A program made the translations under genes and the position numbers. From DATJQA01 sp041169145 (GTDB lineage Bacteria; Patescibacteriota; Minisyncoccia; UBA6257; 2-01-FULL-56-20), in the NCBI GenBank assembly GCA_041169145.1, contig JBEEJO010000002.1, positions 1 through 50,246 of the forward strand: a stretch of 50,246 bases of DNA, given 5' to 3'. Shown piece by piece: positions 34,234-42,318 of this stretch. The notes under the pieces are model-generated. The model was given only the letters and a program-made list of their open reading frames with translations. It made no database searches and had not been told where the DNA came from. Numbering within the stretch: position 1 is the first letter of the stretch; every line of letters starts with the position of its first letter.

Positions 34234-35259
34234 TTACGCGAATCGCGTTTCGTAGAAGTGATCGCCGTTCCAGAGCACCTCGGCGCCCGACTGCACGAAC
34301 TTCACCGGTATCTCGCGAGCTTCGGACAGGTTATTCTGCTTCGCGATCGCGGTAAGCGCTTTCATGATCGCCGGATGTCGTTCGGCTGGCGCAAGGAACA
34401 TCATACACCCGCTTCCGCTCACGCCAAGCACCTTTCCACCCCATGCGCCGTTCTTTATTCCCGCTTTGTAGTATTCGTCAATAAGCGCCCGTGATACGGA
34501 TGACGCAGAATCCTGTTTCAACGACCAACCGCGATGTAATAATTCACCCATACCTTTCACATCGCCTTTCATCAGCCGGGCTTCAAATTCGGGGACCAGA
34601 TCCGCCGTTGCTTTGAGCGCTTGCATACGCTGCGTACTATTCGCCTGCTGCCCTTTGAGCGTGCTCGCCGTGTCCTGTGCAAGTCCCATAAAGAACACGA
34701 GCATATCCTCTTCAAGCGCGGACCGCACTTTGTAGTCGATGAGCACCGGTTTTGCATCAACAGTCCCGTCGGCGTTGAATTGGAACACATTGAACCCTCC
34801 GAATGCAGCGGCATACTGGTCTTGTTTTCCAATGGGCTCTCCCACTAGTTCTATTTCCAGCCGACTTGCCGCTTCCGCAGCATCTTCCTTGCTGATCTTC
34901 TTCCCCTGATAGGCATGCAACGCTTTTACGAGCGCAACCGAAAAACTGGACGACGAACCGAGGCCGGTTTTCGCCGGCAACGGCGCGAAGGATGCCACTT
35001 CGATATTGCGCTCAATGCCCATATCCAACAGCGCCGCCTTGATGCGCGTGTGCTGAAGTTCGCTCGCATGATTCACGGTCTCCGAAATGGAATATCGAGC
35101 CGATACTTTATCCACCAAGGACGTCCGATTCAAGACGATATATACATACTTATCGATGGCCGCGGAGATGACGCGCCCGGGCGAGTGGCGATAAAAATCG
35201 GGGAGGTCCGTTCCCCCACCGACAAAACTGATGCGCATAGGCGCGCGAGCAACGATCAT
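34234..35259 (-). CDS. GHMP-family sugar kinase (paralogue 2, HddA-like)
   Basis: A 341-aa kinase: RAPMRISFVGGGTDLPDFYR, KTGLGSSSS (99-105), GKQDQYAAAFGG, and GGKVLGVSGSGCMMFLAPAE. It fits D-glycero-alpha-D-manno-heptose 7-phosphate kinase well. It is first in a three-gene minus-strand operon (kinase, isomerase, kinase). A TAGATT-type box lies 9-10 nt upstream of ATG 35259. Confidence 0.87.
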   Translation of the reverse strand: MIVARAPMRISFVGGGTDLPDFYRHSPGRVISAAIDKYVYIVLNRTSLVDKVSARYSISETVNHASELQHTRIKAALLDMGIERNIEVASFAPLPAKTGLGSSSSFSVALVKALHAYQGKKISKEDAAEAASRLEIELVGEPIGKQDQYAAAFGGFNVFQFNADGTVDAKPVLIDYKVRSALEEDMLVFFMGLAQDTASTLKGQQANSTQRMQALKATADLVPEFEARLMKGDVKGMGELLHRGWSLKQDSASSVSRALIDEYYKAGIKNGAWGGKVLGVSGSGCMMFLAPAERHPAIMKALTAIAKQNNLSEAREIPVKFVQSGAEVLWNGDHFYETRFA

Positions 35260-35294
35260 GACACCACTAATCTAACGGAAAAACAGCCGCTTGG

Positions 35295-36164
35295 TCAAGT
35301 ATCGTGCTTGACCTTGCCGGACAAAAACTTCTTCACCGGCCATAGGAGCGCATGCACACGCTTGCGGATGCCGAACGGAATGACCGCATAACACAGCTGG
35401 AGCACATGGATAAAAAAACCATGCCAGAATCCCGGATACTTCCCGCGGTAGCGCCACAGGACCCGGAACGCTTTCATTGTGTGCGGCAGCATGTCTTTCG
35501 CCGAACGATTTTTCCCCGTTGAGGTGTAATACGAGAAATATGCCGGGAAATTATAGAGCTTCCCCGCAAGGCCCATTTTGAGGGAAAAATCCCAATCCTC
35601 ATTGAAGTTCAGCTCGCGGTCAAACCCGCCGACGCGGCGCAAGACATCTGCACGGTAGATGCCGGTCGAGGACGCGATGGGATTCGTGACAAGCGCCGTA
35701 CGATGAATGGATCCGTCCGTTTCTTCCTTGAAATAGCGGTAGAGCTCTTTGCCGTCCGGGTCAACAACGATCATTCCCCCGCCCGCGCCGACGTAATCCG
35801 GATGCTCTTCAAGGAACGCAACTTGTTTCGCAAGCTTGTCGTTGCCGATCCACGCATCGTCCGAATCAACGCGGGCGATGTATTTCCCCCGTGCGGCCTC
35901 TACGCCGCGATTGAACGTGTACGGAATGCCGCTATTCTTGTCGTTCTCCAGATACACGATGCGCGGATCTCGTTTCGCATACTCCGCAACGACAGTGCGC
36001 GTATCGTCCGTCGAACCGTCGTTCACCACGATAAGCTCGAGTTCGCGAAGTGTTTGACCGAGAACGCTCTCAATGGACTTGCCGACAAATCGCGCCTGAT
36101 TCCACGTCGGCATGATAACCGATACGACAGGTGTCGCAGAGTTGTTCTTTGGCGCGGTATTCAT
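35295..36164 (-). CDS. Family 2 glycosyltransferase
   Basis: A 289-aa GT-A enzyme: VSVIMPTWNQARFVGKSIES, VVNDGSTDDT, YIARVDSDDAWIG (DSDD at 100-103), and NEDWDFSLKM. The hydrophobic basic C-terminus may be a membrane foot. Its ATG overlaps the TGA of the upstream glycosyltransferase. Confidence 0.92.
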   Translation of the reverse strand: MNTAPKNNSATPVVSVIMPTWNQARFVGKSIESVLGQTLRELELIVVNDGSTDDTRTVVAEYAKRDPRIVYLENDKNSGIPYTFNRGVEAARGKYIARVDSDDAWIGNDKLAKQVAFLEEHPDYVGAGGGMIVVDPDGKELYRYFKEETDGSIHRTALVTNPIASSTGIYRADVLRRVGGFDRELNFNEDWDFSLKMGLAGKLYNFPAYFSYYTSTGKNRSAKDMLPHTMKAFRVLWRYRGKYPGFWHGFFIHVLQLCYAVIPFGIRKRVHALLWPVKKFLSGKVKHDT

Positions 36165-37138
36165 TCGTCCAGTTCAGAAAGCCGGAGTGCCCGGCGGCGA
36201 TAGTATATGTTCGCAAGTGTCTTTTGCACGAACCCTGCCGGCAGAATAGCGAACGGCAGCCATACAAACCAGCCCAATAACGCACCGAGTGGATATTCTG
36301 CGAACGCCCCCAGGATATGCGGCTTCGCCTCCGCCGTGCGCGCGTTCATGAGATACGCAAGCCCGAGGTTCAGCCGATAGCGCCTCCGGTTTTCGCGCAT
36401 ATGAACGCGGACGCGTTCCGCCGGGGCCATGTTCGTATTCAACCGTTCCAGAACTTCCAGCATCGTCTCTTTCACTTTCGGCTGGCTTTCCAATCCCTGC
36501 AGGTTCGCCGTCTTCCGCATGCGGAGCTTTGCCAGGCGCTTCGGCAAAAATTCGAACCGGGCACCGCCGTGCGCAAGACGCAGCCAGAATTCCAGATCCT
36601 CGGACCGTTTGAGGTTCTCATCGAACATCCCGAACCGCTCAATGGTCGAACGCCGGAGCACAACCGAGAGCGGCGCGATGAAATTCATGCGCAGGAGATG
36701 CGGGAGCACATCGTCGCCGGAATAATATTCATAATTCAGCCGCAAAAGCGTCGATTCGCCGTCCCAGAAGTGGAACAGATTGCAGTACGAAACGTCGCAG
36801 GCAGGATGCTCGGTGAGGTACGCGACTTGCTCGGCGACCTTCTCCGGCAGAAATATATCATCCGAATCCAACAGCGCGATGAGCTCGCCGCGGCTTGCTG
36901 TGATGCCGGTATTCCGCGCACCCGAAAGTCCTTTGTTCGCCTGATAAATGTACGCGATCTTTTTTGCACGGACATACGGCTCGAGAACTGCTTTGGTGTC
37001 ATCCGTCGAGCCATCGTCAACGACGATGACCTCGCAGTTCGGATACGTCTGTGCGAGCGCCGAATCCACCGCCTCACACACGTACGATGCGGTGTTCCAG
37101 GACGGAATGATAATGGAAACAAGCGGTGGTTTTCCCAT
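36161..37138 (-). CDS. Family 2 glycosyltransferase
   Basis: A 325-aa GT-A enzyme: VSIIIPSWNTASYVCEAVD, VVDDGSTDDT, GELIALLDSDDIFLP (DSDD at 91-94), and ENLKRSEDLEFWLRL. A hydrophobic stretch near the C-terminus (about 280-305) could anchor it. It is spaced 7 bp from the CgeB-like gene upstream and overlaps the next gene by 4 bp. Confidence 0.92.
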   Translation of the reverse strand: MGKPPLVSIIIPSWNTASYVCEAVDSALAQTYPNCEVIVVDDGSTDDTKAVLEPYVRAKKIAYIYQANKGLSGARNTGITASRGELIALLDSDDIFLPEKVAEQVAYLTEHPACDVSYCNLFHFWDGESTLLRLNYEYYSGDDVLPHLLRMNFIAPLSVVLRRSTIERFGMFDENLKRSEDLEFWLRLAHGGARFEFLPKRLAKLRMRKTANLQGLESQPKVKETMLEVLERLNTNMAPAERVRVHMRENRRRYRLNLGLAYLMNARTAEAKPHILGAFAEYPLGALLGWFVWLPFAILPAGFVQKTLANIYYRRRALRLSELDE

Positions 37139-37145
37139 GGTCGAG

Positions 37146-38195
37146 TTATCGGGCGCTCAGATCGTTCAGAATATCTCGGAAGCGCTGTTCATAGGTGTGC
37201 TCGCGGATCGTTCGTCCGTAGGCCGCCGCGGCAATGCGCTTCCGCTCATCCGGCTGGTCAAGATACATACGCACCTTGTCCACGAGCTCCGCATTCGTCC
37301 GATAGAACACCATTTCGCGGTCCGGTTCGTAATACCGTTCCACGCCTTCGGTATAACCGGAAATCACGCACGCCCGGCACGCGGCAAGTTCAAAAATGCG
37401 CGCGTGGATATGCGGCTCGGCGAAATGCCACCACGCCTCCATGTTTCGCATCAGATGAAGGTCAGGCACGATCCGATTCCGGGATTTCATGAAGAAAAGC
37501 CGCCCCAAAACCCAAGGATTGAACCGCGACGGCCGGTCGTTTATATTCAGCGTCATTTTACTGCGGCCCACGATATTTATCATTTCCTCCCGAGAAACGC
37601 GCCCGGCAGGCCATCCAAGGCCAAATGCTTCCACGCGGATCCCAGCACTCAAGAGTGTTTGTATCACTTTCTCGCGCGGAGGTTTCCATTGTCCGATGAA
37701 ACTCACGTCAATGTCGGGATCCCTTCCGATCTCCACCGGCCAGTAGGCGTTCGGGTTTGCCGCCCATTGCGACAAGAATACATTCGTTATTCCGGCTCTT
37801 CGATACCAATCGACGGCTTGCGGCGCCGTCGTCACCGCAAGCGTGAAATGCGGCGCGTACAATCGCGAATAGTTCCAAAATCGCCAGTAATCATCCGCGA
37901 ACCAAGCAACGGTTTTCGTACCGGTCTCGTTGCGGATCCGGTCCAGGACCGCCGGGTCGCACTCATCGGTATACATAAACACAAAGAGCGCGTCCGGCCG
38001 CTCCCGTCGTGCGATATGGAGCAGTTCTTCATTCCACATCCGCCGGCCCATTGTAAGAATACGGTCAAAGGGATGCTCAACGACCGAAACGTCCGGCATA
38101 CGCTGCAATGCCCCAAGAAAATTCACCCGCTCGAAGCTTGGTGACCGTTTCGGGTCATAATTTTCCGCTTCAATACCGGCATAGAGAATCTTCAT
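37146..38195 (-). CDS. CgeB-like GT-B glycosyltransferase
   Basis: A 349-aa protein: MKILYAGIEAENYDP, WFADDYWRFWNYSR, VSFIGQWKPPREKVI, SKMTLNINDRPSRFNP and RIFELAACRACVISG. This is the CgeB/glycosyl-transferase 1_2 type layout used in surface glycan or glycoprotein synthesis. Its start overlaps the upstream GT4 gene by 4 bp, so four glycosyltransferase genes form one operon from 39394 to 35295. Confidence 0.85.
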   Translation of the reverse strand: MKILYAGIEAENYDPKRSPSFERVNFLGALQRMPDVSVVEHPFDRILTMGRRMWNEELLHIARRERPDALFVFMYTDECDPAVLDRIRNETGTKTVAWFADDYWRFWNYSRLYAPHFTLAVTTAPQAVDWYRRAGITNVFLSQWAANPNAYWPVEIGRDPDIDVSFIGQWKPPREKVIQTLLSAGIRVEAFGLGWPAGRVSREEMINIVGRSKMTLNINDRPSRFNPWVLGRLFFMKSRNRIVPDLHLMRNMEAWWHFAEPHIHARIFELAACRACVISGYTEGVERYYEPDREMVFYRTNAELVDKVRMYLDQPDERKRIAAAAYGRTIREHTYEQRFRDILNDLSAR

Positions 38196-39394
38196 GTCCG
38201 GATTTTTGGTTTAGAATCAATAACTACTTGAGCATACCGCGTCCAGCTCAGATGATCTTTGACGTATCGTTGACCGTTTTTGGCAAGCGTCATGCTCAAC
38301 GAATCGTCCGCCAACAACATCTCGATCTTCTCGGCTATATTGCTTGGACTTTCCGGATCAACGAACAGTGCGTTTTCGCCGTCACGCAAGAACTCCACAA
38401 CGCTTGTAATCCGAGAAACAATAACGGGTAGTCCCGCAGCCATTGCTTCAAAAACTGTCATGCCCCAGATCTTGATATTGCTGGGGAACACAAAAATACT
38501 GCTGTTCTTCATAAGCTGTATGAATTCGCGTTCGCCTGCTCCGTCAAAATAGACCTCAACATACGGTTCCATTCCTATATCTCGCAGAAACCCATTGAAC
38601 TGACCGCGATAGTTTTCATCGTTCCAATAATCCTTGCAGATGATCCGTGCTCGCGCATCGTATCCTTTCTTTCTTACTATAGCCACCGCAGCAGCCACAT
38701 CCTCAAAACGGCGCGTGCGGCTCAGCCCTCCGGCGCTCAAGAGCATAATGGGTTTGCCTTTGTCGTTAAGGCTTTTGACCGGTGCGTAAAAACCATCGAA
38801 ATCCACCGGAATAGCCATCAGAATGACCGGGATATTAAGCTCTTCCGCATCGTGCGCTTTTTCCTTGTCATACGTTACCACGACATCTATCGCCTTTGAA
38901 TATTTTTTGGCGACATGATGTTCCCACCATGCCCAAATCGTACTGGCCGCATTGAACACAATATTTGTCTTGTGCGAATGGTAAAAAGGGGGGTTATGCA
39001 TGACCCAGATAATCTTCGCGGACGGATGTTTCTTCTTATAGTGAAGCCCGAGCTTGTACGAGTCGTCGTTCTGACAATGCAGCATGTCGACATCGGCAGG
39101 TAGCGCTCGTGCGATTTCTTTCACGATATTGCCGTAGAGGATTGCCTTTCTTATCCGTTTATAAACCGCCGAAAAAAGACTCTTCCCGCCAATCACCGAA
39201 TCAAGATCCGCCCGCGGATCGATGACTCTAATATCAAGACCGCTGTTCAACTCCGGAAAGCATTGTTTGTCGAACTTCGCAGTGTAAATGATCACATCGT
39301 GCCCCAAGGCTTTGTATGCTTTCGCCAACGACAAAGCCATGCGAGGATCGCCGCTTTCGAGCGCAAGCTTGAGATGAACGACTGCTATTTTCAT
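38192..39394 (-). CDS. Family 4 GT-B glycosyltransferase
   Basis: A 400-aa retaining glycosyltransferase: LSAGGLSRTRRFEDVAAAV, VEVYFDGAGEREFIQLMKN, SSIFVFPSNIKIWGMTVFEA and AAGLPVIVSRITSVVEFL, with the family glutamate in the VFEAMAAG segment. It is the lead gene of the four-gene operon. TATATC lies 9 nt upstream of ATG 39394, again leaving almost no leader. Confidence 0.92.
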   Translation of the reverse strand: MKIAVVHLKLALESGDPRMALSLAKAYKALGHDVIIYTAKFDKQCFPELNSGLDIRVIDPRADLDSVIGGKSLFSAVYKRIRKAILYGNIVKEIARALPADVDMLHCQNDDSYKLGLHYKKKHPSAKIIWVMHNPPFYHSHKTNIVFNAASTIWAWWEHHVAKKYSKAIDVVVTYDKEKAHDAEELNIPVILMAIPVDFDGFYAPVKSLNDKGKPIMLLSAGGLSRTRRFEDVAAAVAIVRKKGYDARARIICKDYWNDENYRGQFNGFLRDIGMEPYVEVYFDGAGEREFIQLMKNSSIFVFPSNIKIWGMTVFEAMAAGLPVIVSRITSVVEFLRDGENALFVDPESPSNIAEKIEMLLADDSLSMTLAKNGQRYVKDHLSWTRYAQVVIDSKPKIRT

Positions 39395-39449
39395 TGTGTA
39401 AAAGATATATCAAGAATTCACTCTGCTCGTACGTGCTCTTTGGTTTTCA

Positions 39450-40412
39450 TCAATCCATCGGCGTTATGAGCGTCGTGGCCGAAGACATCCGCGAGCCCGC
39501 AGAAAAGTATCCCTTCGTTTTCTTATACGCGGTCCAGAGGCTCCACACAATGGGGTACAGGTGATATTTCTTTGCGAAAGGCACATCCATCAGCTTTCGA
39601 TATTTTTCCTTCTTCCAGGGAGTTTTGTTCGCATACCGCACGTATTCCGACTGATAAGGAAGCGCTGAAAGAAGATACCATGGCTTCCCTCCGCCCACAA
39701 AATGAACAATGAGCGGATCTTTCTCATTCTGTTCATGGGCGAATTCAGCCAATAGATTATATGTTGCGGCAAGTATCGTACGATCGCCCAACAGTACGAT
39801 ATTCAGCGCATCTTGGTCAGCTGCCCAAAGTTCAGGATGCCTGCAAATAAACGCGAACAGTTTCTCTTCTATCTCACGCTCCCTCCAGCGTTCCATGTCG
39901 ATGAGCAACACACCGGAGTTGAAATACGTAAGTTTTTCCGGTATCTCAAGCAAAGCGATACTCCTACACAGTTTTTCCAAATGCCTTTTTCGGACATCTT
40001 GGAGACAATCCGCAACGGCACCCACCGTCTTTCCCGCCAGATCGGCAGTGAAAAGCTCTATGATATCTTTCCTTACTATTACGTCGCAATCCAAATAGAC
40101 GGCTCTGCGGTAAGTAGATGGAATCATACGTCCGATAGCGATCCGATAGTACGCTTCCAACGGCAAGTGCACGACCGGAATCGATGCGAATAGACGCTTG
40201 TCGGGAATGACGTATGTTATGGCGAAGTTGTATCGCTTTTTTAATATCCCCAATCGTTCTTTATTCTTTGCCGATATTCCTCCATCTATTACGAATACAT
40301 GAATGGGATAGTCGCCCTTCTTGTTCTCAAATAATGAACACAAAGCGACCCCAAGAAGCATGGCGTACGTGTCATCTGACGAAAACACGACTGCTACCGT
40401 TTCCGTGGCCAT
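39450..40412 (-). CDS. Family 8 glycosyltransferase
   Basis: A 320-aa LgtC/GlgA-like GT8: VVFSSDDTYAMLLGVALCSL, AVYLDCDVIVRKDI (DxD at 108-110), FNSGVLLIDMERWRE, ADQDALNIVL and VHFVGGGKPW. It transfers hexose from a UDP donor. ATG 40412 is chosen because a perfect TATAAT lies 9 nt upstream; the frame extends 17 residues further without family sequence. The promoter lies inside the 3' end of the frameshifted FkbM gene. Confidence 0.93.
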   Translation of the reverse strand: MATETVAVVFSSDDTYAMLLGVALCSLFENKKGDYPIHVFVIDGGISAKNKERLGILKKRYNFAITYVIPDKRLFASIPVVHLPLEAYYRIAIGRMIPSTYRRAVYLDCDVIVRKDIIELFTADLAGKTVGAVADCLQDVRKRHLEKLCRSIALLEIPEKLTYFNSGVLLIDMERWREREIEEKLFAFICRHPELWAADQDALNIVLLGDRTILAATYNLLAEFAHEQNEKDPLIVHFVGGGKPWYLLSALPYQSEYVRYANKTPWKKEKYRKLMDVPFAKKYHLYPIVWSLWTAYKKTKGYFSAGSRMSSATTLITPMD

Positions 40413-40421
40413 TGTCCCATC

Positions 40422-40427
40422 ATTATA
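40422..40427 (-). promoter_or_regulatory. Extended consensus -10 for the GT8 gene
   Basis: TATAAT preceded by TGG (TGn) and followed by GATGGGACA (9 nt) and ATG 40412. The predicted leader is 2-3 nt. Confidence 0.65.
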
Positions 40428-40434
40428 CCAGCCA

Positions 40435-41249
40435 TCAGCCCCAAAGAGTTTGGTTTGTCGCACGCATACACCAAGCTAAACATAGCCCCTCAGAAATCGC
40501 GGCGGGATGCATATATATACCCATACCCCCTCCTTCTACGCGCATATGGAACCCATGTCGTTTCAGGATCGTCTCTATAAGCGGCAAATTTTTATGGTAT
40601 TCCATTGCGATATAGCCTATCTTTCGCACCGTTGCTTCTGTTGCATGTTCCAGGATAGCCAGCTCGTCCCCCTCACAATCCATTTTTAAGAAATCGCAAC
40701 GGCCGATCTGTTCCACAACATAATCAAGCGTTGTTGTTGCCACTCGGCATAATGACATCTTTCCGATACTTGGTATCAAGCTATTTCCTTCATCGCCGCC
40801 AGTTCCAAACACAACTCTGCATGTCCTTTTTTATCGGCAACCGCAACATTATAAGCCACAACGGTGCAGCCCCGCGTATTTTTTATAAGTAACCCAAACG
40901 ATCTGGGTGTCGGGTCATAGGCATATACCTGTGCGCCGCGTTTCGCCGCAAGCACCGAAAATGCACCGATGGATGCCCCAATATCAACCACGATATCGCC
41001 AGGATGGAGTTCTCGCCGGAATAGTTCCGTCGTTCCTCGTTCAAATCCCCCGGTTACATCTATCTCCTCGCGGACGTCCATCTGGAACGTGCATCCGTTC
41101 ACTTCAACAATGGACGGGCGAGCTTTGCCGGCAAGGAGTTCTTGCATCCGCGCGACTATGGGAAATTTTTTCTTCAAGTGCAACCCGCCAAAGATCGTCC
41201 GTCCCATGGCGTACAATCCTGCGGCTATGAATTGTATGATGCGGCGCAT
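40435..41249 (-). pseudogene. FkbM-family methyltransferase, one-base frameshift
   Basis: The first frame (41249 to 40776) gives the N-terminal part with the SAM motif DIVVDIGASIGAFSVLAA and stops soon after GHAELCLELAAM. The second frame (to 40435) continues with FGTGGDEGNSLIPSI, FLKMDCEGDELAILEHA and the C-terminus. Adding one T to the TTT run at 40807-40809 joins them as AELCFGTGGDEG, giving a normal FkbM protein of about 270 aa. This is either a real inactivating or phase-variable slip, or a sequencing error; the run is short. FkbM enzymes O-methylate sugars or related acceptors. It starts 12 bp after a GT2 gene. Confidence 0.82.
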
Positions 41250-41261
41250 GCAAGGATTTCT

Positions 41262-42164
41262 CTACATCTTCCGACAAAAGAACAGTCGCGCCATAACAAA
41301 TACATTCCACAGTAGCAGTTTTATCTTTTCTCCGAACGACAATTCCCGGGTGTTCACAATGCATCGCGCGACATAATAGAAATAGGGTGAGGCGAATATC
41401 TTACGGATTCGATGCACAAATGTGACGGCAAGCCTCGGTAATAATGGACGCGGTTTACGGTCGTCCTCAAGTACTCGTGAACGCCGAAAGAAGTCTGACC
41501 TCGATGTGATCCCGAGTGGACCTTTGGCCAAATTCTGAAAAACAAAATAGTTATCGAAGCCCCAGTAGTCTGGCGGTTTGCCATTTGTTACATTCAGCCC
41601 AAAAAGATGATCATTAAGAATGGTCTCCCTATTCCATAACCCAAGGATAAGTTGGACCTTCCCATCTTGGGAATAAAACAACGTATATGCCTTGAGTCTC
41701 TCGTATGCGCTATCACTCAATGGGAGATATTTTGCAGGATCTGGACGCCGAAGTATATTGCCATCCTTATCGATATCAATCATATTTGCAAAAACCATCA
41801 CGAGTCCTGGATTCATGTAATGAACTCCCAGGCATTCCTCAAGAAATCGCGTATCCCGAAGATCGTCATCGGCAGACCAAACAAAATATTTTCCCCGTGC
41901 TTGATACAATACAAACTTTTGGTTGCGCAATATTCCGAGATTTCCCTTCTGTTTAAAATATCTAATTCTTTTGTCTTTTCTTGCGTATTCCCGACAAATA
42001 TAATCGGTTCTCTCATCGGGTGAGGCGTCGTTTGAAATAATCAGTTCGAAATTTCGATATGTTTGAGCGAGCCACGAATCGATCACACCGGAAAGATATT
42101 CGGGACGATTGTATGTTATAAGTCCAATACTCACTAGCAAATTATCTCTATCTTTTTCGTTCAT
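41262..42164 (-). CDS. Family 2 glycosyltransferase
   Basis: A 300-aa GT-A enzyme: VSIGLITYNRPEYLSGVIDS, IISNDASPDERT, YFVWSADDDLRD (DDD at 99-101), and a C-terminal hydrophobic anchor-like stretch. It is more AT-rich than its neighbours, a hint of recent acquisition. It is upstream of, and probably cotranscribed with, the frameshifted FkbM gene. The 154-bp gap to the plus-strand fusion gene holds the divergent promoters. Confidence 0.9.
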   Translation of the reverse strand: MNEKDRDNLLVSIGLITYNRPEYLSGVIDSWLAQTYRNFELIISNDASPDERTDYICREYARKDKRIRYFKQKGNLGILRNQKFVLYQARGKYFVWSADDDLRDTRFLEECLGVHYMNPGLVMVFANMIDIDKDGNILRRPDPAKYLPLSDSAYERLKAYTLFYSQDGKVQLILGLWNRETILNDHLFGLNVTNGKPPDYWGFDNYFVFQNLAKGPLGITSRSDFFRRSRVLEDDRKPRPLLPRLAVTFVHRIRKIFASPYFYYVARCIVNTRELSFGEKIKLLLWNVFVMARLFFCRKM

Positions 42165-42318
42165 ATCCTATCTTGATTTAAAGCATCATAATGAAACACG
42201 CCTTTTCGGAGACTGTCAATCGCAACGACAACGAGTATCGATGGTGCACTTGCCAAGAATTGTGACAGGTATCAAGATAATCGGGACCGGACAATAAAAT
42301 TGGATCCACACTGAAAGC

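Noticed and set aside
36317..38144. Two overlapping plus-strand frames (391 and 398 aa) opposite glycosyltransferase genes
   Set aside because: Antisense shadows; the minus-strand proteins have full GT motifs.
40776..40812. Programmed ribosomal frameshift in the FkbM gene
   Set aside because: No slippery heptamer or following hairpin/SD stimulator is evident; a plain one-base deletion explains it better.
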